Shown: one piece after another, positions 51,250 through 63,858 of the stretch
Layout of the letters: the number at the start of each line of letters is the position of its first letter
Numbering within the stretch: position 1 is the first letter of the stretch
DNA from: Septoria linicola
Taxonomy: Eukaryota; Ascomycota; Dothideomycetes; Mycosphaerellales; Mycosphaerellaceae
Direction of reading: 5' to 3'
Assembly (NCBI GenBank): GCA_024114885.1
Contig: CP099427.1
Location: 2,239,396-2,303,395 of the forward strand
DNA length: 64,000 bases
Position numbers and translations under genes: made by a program
The notes under the pieces: model-generated
The model's database searches: none
Seen by the model: the letters and a program-made list of their open reading frames with translations, nothing else
Told to the model about the DNA's origin: nothing

Positions 51250-52370
51250 ATAGTCAGCCCTAAACTCTAACTAAAGTACTTCCTAATCGAGTATTCTACT
51301 CTACCTTCTCTATTCTACCTCTCCTCTACGCGCTCTTTCCTACCTTGCCCTCTACGTTCTACTCTACTCTAAACTATTATACCTCTTCTCTATCTACTCT
51401 TTCCTACTTTACTCTTTACGTTCTATTCTACTCTAAATTATTCTACCTCTTCTCTACGCGCTCTTTCCTATCTTACTCTCTACGTTCTACTCTACTCTAA
51501 ACTATTATATCTCTTCTCTACGTACTCTTTTCTACCTTACTCTCTACGTTCTACTCTACTCTAAACTATTATACCTCTTCTCTACGCGCTTTTTCCTATC
51601 TTACTTTCTATATTCTACTCTACTCTAAATTATTCTACCTCTTCTCTATACGCTCTTTCCTACTTTACTCTACGCGTTCTACTCTACTCTATTCTATTCT
51701 ACTTCTTCTCTACGTACTTTTTCCTACTTTACTCTATATATTCTACTCTATTCTATTCTATTCTACCTCTCCTCTACGCGCTTTTTCCTACCTTACTCTC
51801 TATATTCTACTCTACTCTAAACTATTATACCTCTTCTCTATCTACTCTTTCCTACTTTATACTACGTATTCTACTCTACTTTCTCTATCCTACCTCTTCT
51901 CTATACGCTCTTTCCTACTTTATACTCTATATTCTACTCTACTCTATTCTATTCTACCTTTCCTCTACGTACTCTTTCCTACTTTATACTACGCGTTCTA
52001 CTCTACTCTCTTCTATTATACCTCTTCTCTATATACTCTTTCCTACTTTATACTACGCGTTCTACTCTATTCTTAACTATTCTACCTCTCCTCGATCGCT
52101 CTTAACGTCTTCGACTATATTCTCTTACTTCGTACTATACGCCTTTACTCTATACTACGTATTCTTACTCTATACTATACGCTCTTTCCTACTTTCTACT
52201 ACGCGTTCTACTCTACTCTTAACTATTCTATCTCTCTTCGATTACTCTTAACGCCTTTAACTATATCCTTAAAGTATATCTTACTCTATACTACGCGTCC
52301 TTCCTTTCTACTACGTATCCTTACTCTATACTACGCGCTCTTAAGTTTATATAACTTTATCTCTCTCTAT
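51250..52370. repeat. Pyrimidine-rich minisatellite, 64-bp unit
   Basis: Imperfect tandem repeats of a unit containing CCTCTTCTCTACGCGCTCTT and TCTACTCTACTCTAAACTAT. Successive CTCTTCTCTA starts are about 64 bp apart (for example near 51381, 51445, 51509, 51573), giving about 17 units, more degenerate to the right. The plus strand is almost entirely C, T and A; G occurs almost only in ACG/GCG. This strand bias is extreme and unlike RIP relics nearby. Confidence 0.85.
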
Positions 52371-52843
52371 ATAAGAAGTCGAGTATAATTAGTAGCTCTA
52401 GCGAAGTATATTAAATATCTTATAGGTATACTAGCGAGGGTCCTAATTTAAGCTCTTATAGTTTTAGAAGCTCTACGCTTACTTATACTACGCTCCTATA
52501 TAGCGAGACTATAATAGACTCCTTATAAATAGTTATACTATCTAAGCTTAAGTAGCTATATCTTAGATTATATTAGCTTAAATCTAAGTAGCTCTAGCGT
52601 TCCGATTATACTTATAGCTATACGTCTATAGATTAATTATAAAGATAATATAAGACGAGGACAGACCTATAGGATCGTAGAGAGAAGTATTTTCAAGTTA
52701 TATTATTCTATATTAAGTCTAAGTAAAGCTTTAGCGTAATCTATACTAGACTCTAAGTTTCTACTACTTTAAGCCTATTAGTACTAGTTAAGCCTCGTAT
52801 CGTAGACCTATCTCTTAATTCCTAAAATTACTTAGGTCGTTAC
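52371..52843. repeat. AT-rich decayed repeat sequence
   Basis: TA-rich sequence with stops in all frames, between the minisatellite and the first retrotransposon LTR. Probably RIP-decayed repeat; identity unknown. Confidence 0.45.
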
Positions 52844-53121
52844 TATTAAGAATATATCCTAGATAGTTAGTCTAGATATAGATATTTTTAATATAGTTCT
52901 AGATACCTAAGGTATCTACCTAAGGCTTAGTAAGAGGTATATCTTGCTTCTCTTTCTTCTCTTCTTAGATAACTAACTTAATTAACTTTGTATTTAGTTC
53001 CTAGTATATTACTACTATACTATATATATAAGTTAGTTTAAGATTAATCTTCTATTCCTCTTTACTACGCTATACCCTCCTCGACATTATATAGTATATA
53101 ATACGCCCTCTACTTTTAATA
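52844..53121 (+). repeat. 5' LTR of the oldest copia copy
   Basis: 278 bp, beginning TATTAAGAATATATCC (TGTTAAGAATGTATCC in the less damaged copies) and ending CTCTACTTTTAATA. It is homologous over its full length to the LTRs at 55391, 61412 and 62231. Confidence 0.85.
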
Positions 53122-55390
53122 GGTTATAAGCCTAGGTTTATATACTAAATAGGAGTAACCTATATTAGTATAGGTTACTTATGTCCCTTATAGTTTATAG
53201 AAAATATTTAGAGCCTAGAAGTTTCTCTAACTATATTACTAACGAAGCTAGTTTGTATCTAGTAGTATATAAGTTAGTAAAGATCTCTATAAGATAGTAG
53301 TATGTTTCTACTTTATTAATACCTACCTAGTTCTCTACTATTATACCTAGTATTACTAGAGTTAGAAGAGGCTACTTAGCTTCCTACTACCTAGTAATAG
53401 AAACTCTACTAAGAGAGAAAGATCTAAGTCTTAGTAATTTCCTAAATACGAGGAATCTCTATCTCTTAGAGCTAGTCTCTCTACTATAAGAAATTACTCT
53501 TCTCTAGAATCCTTAGCTAGTCTAAAGTATTCTACTAATTATTTATTCTATTTACCTATTTCTATAATAGACTAAGAGGATAAGAAGAGCTAAAGGATTC
53601 TAATCCTAGATAGAACTAACTAGAAGAAATAGTTCAAGCTATAGATAGATAAGCTAGAAGGAAAGGACTAGTTCTAGATAATTAGCTAACTAATTATTAG
53701 AGAGAATCTATATATAGTTTAGTAGGATACTAGTCTCTAGATATATATTACTTAGAATCAATACTTCTTAAAAGATAATATAGTATATAGGTTTAGTATT
53801 AGATATAGTATTAGTAAAGATAATAAGATAGAGCTAGAGACATAGTATATTACTATACTAGTAGCTAAGATATAGGTAATTCTCTAGAACAAGTATAATA
53901 GAGTCCTAAAGTCCTATACTATAGGTCTAATTAAGTAGTTTATTATATTTAGGATATTACCTAATAAGATAATTAAGGAAGTATAGAGATACCTTAGAGG
54001 CCTAGATAAGAGGATTACTAAGATTAATCCTTAGGAAGCTTACTATTAGAGCTAAGAGAAAAGGCTAAAATATCTCCTATAGTTCCTACCTATATTATAC
54101 TAAGTAGCTAAGGATACTATTATAACCTAATTATCCTTAGATATAGACACTATTCTTCTTCTACTTAAGTCCTAAGAGGTAAGAGATAATCTAGATAAGA
54201 TAGATATAGGTTTAGCTATATTCTATTCTAGATAGCTCTACTAAGGAAAGTCCCTACTAATATACTAGCTCTATAAGAAAGAGAAGTACTAGTTAAAAGA
54301 TTGTCCTAACCTCTCTACTACTAAGAAACTATCCTAGTAAAGAAATAGTACTAAGAACTAGAAGGACTCTTAGAGATTATTCCTTAGAGAGAGAGTTAGA
54401 AGATCCTCTTTACTAAGGAATACTAGATATATTAAGAAAGCTATCTATAAGTTATTATTATATAATAAGCTAAAGAAGGTTATCTAGAGAATAGGTAAGT
54501 AGCTTTAAAGAATAGAAAAGTCTAGAAAGCTTCTAAAGAAAGGATTTTTAGCCTAGGAGTCTAGTTCTAGTTCTAATTCTAGAACTTACTCTAGTTCTAG
54601 AAGTAATAATAATTCCTTATTAGAAGATAATAACTAAGATAAGTTAGCCTATTCTATAATTAAGGCTAAAGGTAAGTTATTACCTTAAGAATAGCTCTTA
54701 GATTCCTATACCTTATCTTATATAACTAACTAACTATCCTTCTTTAGATTAGTAAAGCTACTAAGGAAGAAAGTATAGATTTAGGTAGGAGGAGGATACC
54801 TCTATATAACCTACTCTAGACTAGTATAGATAAAGAGAATCTTAGGAGGAGAAGTTCTACTTAATAAGATACTATTTATTCCTAATCTTAGAGTAAATCT
54901 TATATTATAGGATTAGTTTAGTAAGTAATTTAGAGTCTAAAAGCCTAATTTCACTCTTACCTCCCTAGATAGCTAAATAGTTATAAAGACTAAGCTAGTT
55001 AGAGATATTCTATTTATTAGTAAGATATTACCTCTTCTATAGAAAAAGTTATATTACTTACTATATAATCCTATAGAGGTTAATAATACCTATACTACCC
55101 TATTAGAGAAAAATTTAAAATAGTAGGAGCTATAGTATAGAAGATTTATATACTTTAGAAGAGAGTTACTCTTAAACCTTTATAAAGTTACTAATCTAAA
55201 GAAAAGAATTCTAATTCCTAACTAGGAAGAGTATAAGTATAGGATCTATATAATAGGTAAGATAAAGAAATACCTAGGTAAGTCTATTAAGAGAAGACCT
55301 AAAAGATTAGCTCTTATATTAGTAGACATCTATAGACTATTACTATTATTAGTAAAAGGTTTTATATAGTAGCTTAAGATTATTAATAAT

Positions 55391-55668
55391 TGTTAAGAAT
55401 GTATCCTAGATAGTTAGTCTAGATATAGACTTCTAAGCATAGTTCTAGATACCTAAGGCATCTACCTAAGGCTTGGTAAGAGATATATCTTGCTTCTCTT
55501 TCTTCTCTTCTTAGATAACTAACAAAATCAACTTTGTATTTAGTTCCTAGCATATTACTACTACACTATATATATAAGTTAGTTCAAGATTAATCCCCTA
55601 TTCTTCTTTACTACGCTATACCCTCCTTAATATTATATAGTATCTATAAACGCCCTCTACTTTTAACA
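55391..55668 (+). repeat. 5' LTR of the complete copia copy
   Basis: 278 bp from TGTTAAGAATGTATCC to TACTTTTAACA, followed directly by GGTTATAAGCC, the presumed tRNA primer-binding site. It is the least altered LTR in the window. Confidence 0.9.
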
Positions 55669-58600
55669 GGTTATAAGCCTAGGTTTGTGTACTAAATAGG
55701 AGTAACCTATGTTAGTATAGGTTACTTGTATCCCTTATAGTTTATAGAAAACATTTAGAGCCTAGAAGTTTCCCTAACTATATTACTAACGAAGCTAGTT
55801 TGTACCTAGTGGCATATAAGTTAGTAAAGATCTCTATAAGATAGTAGTATGTTTCTACTTTATTAATACCTGCCTAGTTCTCTACTATTATACCTAGTAT
55901 TACTAGAGTTAGAAGAGGCTACTTAGCCTTCCTACTACCTAGTAACAGAAACTCTACTAAGAGAGAAAGATCTAAGTCTTAGTAATTTCCTAAATACGAG
56001 GAATCTCTGTCCCTTAGAGCTAGTCTCCCTACTACAAGAAATTACCCTTCTCTAGAATCCTTAGCTAGTCTAAAGTATTCTACTAATCATTTATTCTATT
56101 TACCTATTTCTATAATAGACTAAGAGGACAAGAAGAGCTAAAGGATTCCAATCCTAGACAGAACTAACTAGAAGAGATAGTTTAAGCTATAGACAGACAA
56201 GCTAGAAGGAAAGGACTAGTTCTAGGTAATTAGCTAACTAATTATTAGAGGGAACCTATACATAGTTTAGTAGGACACTAGTCTTTAGATGTATGTTACT
56301 TAGAATCAACACTTCTTAAAAGACAATATAGTATGCAGGTTCAGTATTAGATATAGTATTAGTAAAGATAATAAGATAGAGCTAGAGACATAGTGTATTA
56401 CTATACTAGCAGCTAAGATATAGGTGATTCTCTAGAATAAGTATAATAGAGTCCTGAAGTCCTATACTATAGGTCTAATTAAGTAGTTTATTATATTTAG
56501 GATATTACCTAATAAGACAATTAAGGAAGTATAGAGATACCTTAGAGGCCTAGGTAAGAGGATTACTAAGATTGATCCTTAGGAAGCCTACTACTAGAGC
56601 TAAGAGAAAAGGCTGAAACATCTCCTACAGTCCCTACCTATATTATACTAAGTAGCTAAGGATACTATTATAACCTAACTATCCTTAGATATAGACACTA
56701 TTCTCCTTCTACTTAAGTCCTAAGAGGTAAGAGATAATCTAGATAAGATAGATACAGGTCTAGCTATATTCTATTCTAGGTAGCCTTACTAAGGAAAGTC
56801 CCTACTAATATACTAGCTCTATAAGAAAGGGAAGCACTAGTTAAAGGATTGTCCTAACCTCCCTACTACTAAGAAACTGTCCTAGTAGAGAAACAGTACT
56901 AAGAACTAGAAGGACCCTTAGGGATCATTCCTTAGAAGAAAGGTTAGAAGATCCTCTTTACTAAGGAATGCTAGACATATTAAGAAAGCTATCTACAAGT
57001 TATTATTATATAATAAGCTAAAGAAGGTTGTCTAGAAAATAGGCAAGTAGCTTCAAAGGATAGAAAAGTCTAGAAAGCTTCTAAAGAAAGGATTTTCAGC
57101 CTAGGAGTCTAGTTCTAGTTCTGATTCTAGAACTTACTCTAGTTCTAGAAGTAATAATAATTCCCTATTAGAAGATAATAACTAAGATAAGTTGGCCTAT
57201 TCTATAATTGAGGCTAAAGGCAAGTTATTACTCTAAGAATAGCTCTTAGATTCCTATACCTTATCCTATATAACTAACTAACTGTCCTTCTTCAGATTAG
57301 TAAAGCTACTAAGGAAGAAAGTATAGATTAAGGTAGGAGGAGGATACCTCTATATAACCTACTCTAGACTAGTATAGATAAAGGGAATCTTAGGAGGAGA
57401 AGTTCTACTTAATAGGGTACTATTTGTTCCTAATCTTAGAGTAAATCTTATATTATAGGATTAGTTTAGTAAGCAATTTAGAGTCTAGAAGCCTGATTTC
57501 ACTCTTACCTCTCTAGATAGCTAAACAGTTATAAAGACTAAGCTAGTTAGAGGTGTTCTATTTATTAGTAAGATATTACCTCTCCTATAGGAAAAGTTAT
57601 ATTACTTACTATATAATCCTATAGAGGTTAATAATACCTATACTGCCCTGTTAGAGAAGGATCTAAAATAGTAGGAGCTATAGTATAGAAGATTTATATA
57701 CTTTAGAAGAGGGTTACTCTCAAACCTTTATAAAGTTACTAACCTAAAGGAAAGAATTCTAATTCCTAACTAGGAAGAGTATAAGTATAGGATCTATATA
57801 ATAAGTAAGATAAAGAAACACCTAGGCAAGTCTATTAAGAGAAGACCTAAAAGATTAGCTCTTATATTAGTGGATATCTATAGACTATTACTATTATTAG
57901 TAAAAGGTTTTATATAGTAGCTTGAGATTATTAATAACTTCTTAAGAAAGAAATAGGTATTTCCACTTAAGGCTAGATCAGATACACTAACTGCTCTTCA
58001 GAACTAGAGGATTAAGGTAGAAAGGCAGTTAGTAGCACTCCTCAAGTCTATAAGGGCTAACAATGCTAGAGAGATTACTACTTTGATTAAATAGTAGGAG
58101 AAGGACTTTAGAATCACTCTTAAGTTAACTAAGGCCTACAATTCACTCTAGAATAGAGTAGTTAAGAGGTCTATCCAAATATTAGAGGCCTCTATTAGAG
58201 TAATACTTGAAGAAAGCAAGATACCTATTAAGTTTTAGCTAGAAGCCTTTAAAGTATAGGTATATATAAGGAATAAGCTTCTAAATAGACCTGATGTTAA
58301 GGGATTCAAGCTCTTACCTAATAAAGCTTTTAATAAGATCAAACTAATAGTCTCCTACCTTAAGGTATAGGGATATAGAGCTATAGTATATATAAATATA
58401 AGAGTATAGCCTTAGTAGGTAAGGAGTAACAAACTAATAAATAGAGGAAAGGATACTATGTTTATTAGATACTGTAATAATATAGTAAAGGTATAGAAGT
58501 TCTAGGAGCTAGACATAAAGGCTATTAAGTAGTATACTAATACAATCTTCTTTAAAGATAAGCTAGGTAGAGAATTAGACTTGAATATTAAGATTAAGAA

Positions 58601-60107
58601 TCTCCCTAATTTAGCTCTAGAAAGAAGACCTATTAGAAGGCTAAGAACTATTAGCTAGCCTACTCTATAAGCTAGTAGGAGTACCCTAGGTGCTCCTAGT
58701 CTAGGCTAGTAGAAGCCTCCTCTCCCTTAGCTATTAGTATAGGTTTAGGAAGGAAAGAAACTCTTTATATAACTTCTACCTCTACTAGAAGATATAAGAG
58801 AGTATAGAAAATTCCTAGACTAAGGGAAAGTTAAGAAAGAATCTAAGAATTCTACTTAAGAAACTATAGAGGTGGATTAGGAGTAGATAGCTCTAAGGTA
58901 AACCCTTAGAAAGAGGAAAGTATCCTAAGAACTTAATAGATTTAACTAGAAGCTGAAGCTAATTAGGCTTAAGCCAGATCAGAATAGTTAGCTAGACAAG
59001 GAAATACTCTTAGAGTATTAGGCTTTCTTCTTAGCTATAAGCTCTATTAACCTAGGTATCCTATAGGACCTAGAATTCTTAAAGGAAGTTAAAGAGATTA
59101 TATTCTTAGCTACTAAAGAAGCAGGAATATACAAATAGGAGGTTCTAATCCTAAGGAACTATAAGGAAGTAGTAAGTGATCTCAAGTAGGGTCATCTCTA
59201 GTAAGAAGCTATTTAGAAGGAGCTAGATACACTTGTAAGTAATAACACCTAGACTATAGTAGTCCTACTAAAAGGGGCTAACCTAGTCACCTCAAGATAG
59301 GTCTTTAATATTAAGAGAAAGCTTAATAGAGCTATTAAAAAGTTCAAGGCAAGACTAGTTATAAGAGGGTTCTCCTAAAAGTATAGAGTAGACTATATAG
59401 AGACTTTTGCCCCTATAGTTAGGCAGGATACTCTAAGAGGATTCATAGCTGTAGTCTATAAGAAGGACCTAGTTCTATACTAAGTAGATATAAACAATGT
59501 ATTTATAGAGAGTATCCTATATAAGGACATCTATATAATCTTACTACTAGGTATTAACCTACTAACTAGTATAGTCTTATAAGTTCTAAGGAGTCTCTAT
59601 AGGCTAAAGCAAGCTATAAGAGACTAGAATCAGCTATATATATTAAAACTAAAAGGAATAGGATTCAGACAATTAGAAGTAGACCTATGTCTTCTAATCT
59701 ATAAGAAAAGGAAAGACCTAATAATCCTAATCTATATTAATAACATACCTATTACTATAGAGAGACTAGAAGATATCCTCTAGTTCAAAGACTAACTTAG
59801 TAAGGTCTTTAAGATTAAAGATCTTAGAGAACTAGACAAGATTCTTAGAATAAGACTAACAAGAAACAGATAGTAAGGCTAGCTAAAACTTAACTAGAAG
59901 CACTATATCTAAGAGAACCTAGCTAAGATAGGAATAGGTCAAGAGACTATATTACTAACTCTTTTACTAATAGATAGCTATAAAAGTCTAAAGCCTACTA
60001 GACCAAATAATAAAAGGTATAACAAATAGGAGTACTAATCTATTATTAGAACATAGATATAGCTTGTAACTATTACAAGACTAGACATTTTATTTGCCCT
60101 TAGAAGA

Positions 60108-60326
60108 TTGAGCTCCTATATTAGTAATCTAATAGTAGGACATATAAAGGCTCTAAAGAAGCTAACTAGATACCTGAGATCAAACCTAGACCTTAGTCTA
60201 AGATACTTAAGGAATAGTCAAGGCTTTCTTACTAGATATGTGGACTCTAACTATGTAATAGACAAGACTAATAGAGTCTTAATCCTTAGATATATCTTCT
60301 TCCTTTATAGTACACCAATCTCCTAG
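60108..60326 (+). pseudogene. Surviving fragment of the copia RNase H frame
   Basis: The longest open stretch in the retrotransposon, 72 codons, corresponding to the end of the RT connection and the start of RNase H (HIKALKKLTRYLRSNLDLSL, then RYVDSNYVIDKTNR and FFLYSTPIS). The frame continues after a TAG (a former Trp in the S-W-S-K-K-Q motif) with further RNase H pattern, including SKHINILYNAMRK near 60590. A fragment of a dead polyprotein, not a gene. Confidence 0.85.
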
Positions 60327-61411
60327 ATAAGTAAGAAGCAGAAATCTATAGCTATATCTATAATAGAAGCTAAATATATAGCTATAGGTGTATATATAAA
60401 ACAGTTATAGTTCCTTAGTACTCTTTTAAGAGAGCTTAGATACCTAGAGTTAGTAGGAGAATGTTCTTACTAACTAAGGATCCTTAGTAACTAGGAAACT
60501 GTTACTAGAATTAGGCTAATTTAGTTAAAAGGTAATAACTAAGCTACCCTTACTCTAGTTAAGGACTTACATGTTTATAACAAGTCTAAACATATTAATA
60601 TCTTATATAATGCTATGAGAAAGCTCTAGTGGAACAGACTTATCTCTATAGAATATATAAACATAAAAGAGATAGTAGTAGATAGTCTTACTAAGCTAAA
60701 GAATAGACTACAGTTTCAGGAGTTTATAAGGCAGCTCTACCTTATATAAGAGATATATAAAAGATAACTCTAAGCCTTAGAGTTAAACCAAGAGGAGTCT
60801 AAAAGAAAGATTTTAGTTACTTAACTCCTCCTTAGTTAGACTTTATAAAGTCCTAAATACCCTTACTAATATTAGACCTGTTACTAACTACAATATTACT
60901 ATATAGCACCTAGCTAAACTAGACACCCTCTAAGGCTAAGTACTAGTTAATATTAAAGACCTCCTCTATAGCAGCTATTATCTCCTCTACTAGTGTATAG
61001 TTACTCTACTCCCTAGCTTGATATAAGATCTCTATAGCTAAGAATAGTACACCCTAAAGACTATTAGGGAACTAAGAAGCTATATAGAATATAACTAAGT
61101 AGGGGACTAGGCTATAAGGAATCTAGGAAGCTATTAGAATTAGCTATAAGAAAGGATAGGGGCAACTTACTAGATAGTCTATATCCTAAACAATCTACTC
61201 CTATATAAGAGAGGAGGAAGATCTTATAGAAGGCATTTCTTTTACCTTTTTATAAGAGATAGTAGTATAGAAAGTTTGTTAGATTAATAGTTAGTACTGT
61301 CTAGTTATTAGTCTAAAAAGTAAGTACTTAATAACTAATTAAGATTAGGACTAGCATTTAAGTACTACAGATAATCTATTGAAAGATCTAACTATATAGT
61401 ATAAGTAGGAG

Positions 61412-61689
61412 TGTTAAGAATGTATCCTAGATAGTTAGTCTAGATATAGACTTCTGAGCATAGTTCTGGATGCCTGAGGCATCCACCTAAGGCTTAGTAA
61501 GAGGTATATCTTGCTTCTCTTTCTTCTCTTCTTAGATAACTAACAAAATCAACTTTATATTTGGTTCCTAGCATATTACTACTACACTATATATATAAGT
61601 TAGTTTAAGATTGATCCCCTATTCTTCTTTACTACGCTATACCCTCCTTAACATTATATAGTATCTATAAACGCCCTCTACTTTTAATA
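61412..61689 (+). repeat. 3' LTR of the complete copia copy
   Basis: 278 bp, preceded by the purine-rich AAGTAGGAG (polypurine tract) and followed by the 5-bp duplication ATAAT. It differs from its 5' partner mostly by transitions. Confidence 0.88.
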
Positions 61690-62230
61690 ATAATTTCTTA
61701 AGAAAGAAATAGGTATTTCTACTTAAAGCTAGATTAGATATACTAACTACTCTTTAGAACTAGAGGATTAAGGTAGAAAGGTAGTTAGTAGTACTCCTTA
61801 AGTCTATAAGAGCTAATAATACTAGAGAGATTACTACTTTAATTAAATAATAGAAGAAGGACTTTAGAATTACCTTTAAGCTAACTAAGGCCTATAATTT
61901 ACTCTAGAATAGAGTAGTTAAGAGGTCTATCTAAATATTAGAGGCCTCTATTAGAGTAATACTTAAAGAAAGTAAGATACCTATTAAGTTTTAGCTAGAA
62001 GCTCTTAAAGTATAGATATATATAAGGAACAAGCTCCTAAATAGATCTAATATTAAAGGATTTAAGCTCTTACCTAATAAAGCTTTTAATAGAATCAAAC
62101 TAATAGTCTCTTACCTTAAGGTATAAGGATATAGAGCTATAGTATATATAGATATAAGAGTATAGCCTTAGTAGGTAAGGAGTAATAAACTAATAAATAG
62201 AGGAAAAGATACTATATTTATTAGATACTA

Positions 62231-62507
62231 TGTTAAGAATATATCCTAGATAGTTAGTCTAGACATAGATATTTAGGTATAGTTCTAGATGCCTAAGGCA
62301 TCTACCTAAGGCTTAGTAAGAGGTATATCTTGCTTCTCTTTCTTCTCTTCTTAGATAACTAACTTAATTAACTTTGTATTTAGTTCCTAGCATATTACTA
62401 CTATACTATATATATAAGTTAGTTTAAGATTAATCCTCTATTCTTCTTTACTACGCTATACCCTCCTTGACATTATATAGTATATAATACGCCCTCTACT
62501 TTTAATA
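62231..62507 (+). repeat. 5' LTR of the third copia copy
   Basis: 277 bp, from TGTTAAGAATATATCC to CTCTACTTTTAATA, followed by GGTTATAAGCC as in the other copies. Confidence 0.87.
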
Positions 62508-63858
62508 GGTTATAAGCCTAGGTTTATATACTAAATAGGAGTAACCTATGTTAGTATAGGTTACTTGTATCCCTTATAGTTTATAGAAAATATTTAAGGC
62601 CTAGAAGTTTCCCTAACTATATTACTAACGAAGCTAGTTTACACCTAGTAGTATATAAGTTAGTAAAGATCTCTATAAGACAGTAGTGTGTTTCTGCTTT
62701 ATTAATACCTGCCTAGTTCTCTACTATTGTACCTAGCATTACTAGAGTTAGAAGAGGCTACTTAGCCTTCCTACTACCTAGTAATAGAAACTCTGCTAAG
62801 AGAGAAAGATCTGAGTCTTAGTAATTTCCTAAATACGAGGAATCCCTATCTCTTAGAGCTAGTCTCCCTACTACAAGAAATTACTCTTCTCTAGAATCCT
62901 TAGCTAGTCTGAAGTATTCTACTAATTATTTATTCTATTCACCTATTTCTATAATAGACTAAGAGGATAAGAAGAGCTAAAGGATTCTAATCCTAGACAG
63001 AACTAACTAGAAGAGATAGTTTAAGCTATAGATAGACAAGCTAGAAGGAAAGGACTAGTTCTAGGCAATTAGCTAACTAATTATTAGAGGGAACCTATAT
63101 ACAGTTTAGTAGGACACTAGTCTCTAGATATATATTACTTAGAATCAATACTTCTTAAAAGATAATATAGTATATAGGTTTAGTATTAGATATAGTATTA
63201 GTAAAGATAATAAGATAGAGCTAGAGACATAGTATGTTACTATACTAGCAGCTAAGATATAGGTAATTCTCTAGAACAAGTATAATAGAGTCCTAAAGTC
63301 CTATACTATAGGTCTAATTAAGTAGTTTATTATATTTAGGATATTACCTAATAAGATAATTAGAGAAGTATAGAGATACCTTAGAGGCCTAGGTAAGAGG
63401 ATTACTAAGATTAATCCTTAGGAAGCTTACTACTAGAGCTAAGAGAAAAGGCTGAAATATCTCCTATAGTCCCTACCTATATTATACTAAGTAGCTAAGG
63501 ATACTATTATAACCTAACTATCCTTAGATATAGATACTATTCTCCTTCTACTTAAGTCCTAAGAGGTAAGAGATAATCTAGACAAGATAGATATAGGTTT
63601 AGCTATATTCTATTCTAAGTAGCTCTACTAAGGAAAGTCTCTACTAATATACTAGCTCTATAAAGAAGGGAAGCACTAGTTAAAAGATTGTCCTAACCTT
63701 CCTACTACTAAGAAACTGTCCTAGTAGAGAAAACAGTACTAAGAACTAGAAGGACCCTTAGAGATTATTCCTTAGAAGGAGGGCTAGAAGATCCCTTTTA
63801 CTAAAAAATGCTAGATATATTAAGAAAGCTGTCTATAAGTTATTATTATATAATAAGC
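62231..63858 (+). mobile_element. Third Ty1/copia copy, truncated by the telomere
   Basis: LTR at 62231-62507, then internal gag-region sequence matching 55669-57025 of the complete copy. It stops inside the gag region at TTATTATATAATAAGCT, where the other copies go on with AAAGAAGGT; here TTAGGG repeats start. It is inserted in the integrase region of the oldest copy (TTTATTAGATACTA just left of the LTR). It is RIP-decayed but less than the oldest copy. Confidence 0.88.

Larger units (their letters stand above)
55391..61689 (+). mobile_element. Complete Ty1/copia retrotransposon, RIP-decayed, nested in the older copy
   Basis: LTRs at 55391-55668 and 61412-61689 (278 bp each, TGTTA...TAACA/TAATA ends), flanked by the 5-bp target duplication ATAAT at 55386-55390 and 61690-61694. 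The total length is 6.3 kb. The plus-strand order is gag-like (about 56050-57150), protease, integrase (about 57700-58500), reverse transcriptase (about 58970-59870) and RNase H (to about 60765), which is the copia order. Recognisable pieces are KKFKARLVIRGFS, ETFAPIVRQDTLRGF and SLYRLKQAIRD for RT, and RSNLDLSLRYL and FFLYSTPIS for RNase H. The frame is broken by dozens of TAG/TAA codons at former Gln and Trp positions. About 640 bp of non-coding sequence precedes the 3' LTR. Confidence 0.9.
52844..62230 (+). mobile_element. Oldest Ty1/copia retrotransposon, interrupted and without 3' end
   Basis: LTR at 52844-53121, then internal sequence 53122-55390, interrupted by the second copy (55391-61689), continued at 61690/61695-62230 and cut by the third copy at 62231. 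The junction is exact: the sequence left of the insertion (TTAAGATTATTAATAAT) and right of it (TTCTTAAGAAAGAAATAGG) are contiguous in the second copy around 57925-57955. It has more C-to-T and G-to-A changes than the inserted copy, in agreement with greater age. The 3' LTR is missing. No coding capacity is left. Confidence 0.85.

Noticed and set aside
51250..52370. CRISPR-like array
   Set aside because: Units are contiguous and imperfect without unique spacers; this is a minisatellite in a eukaryotic chromosome end.
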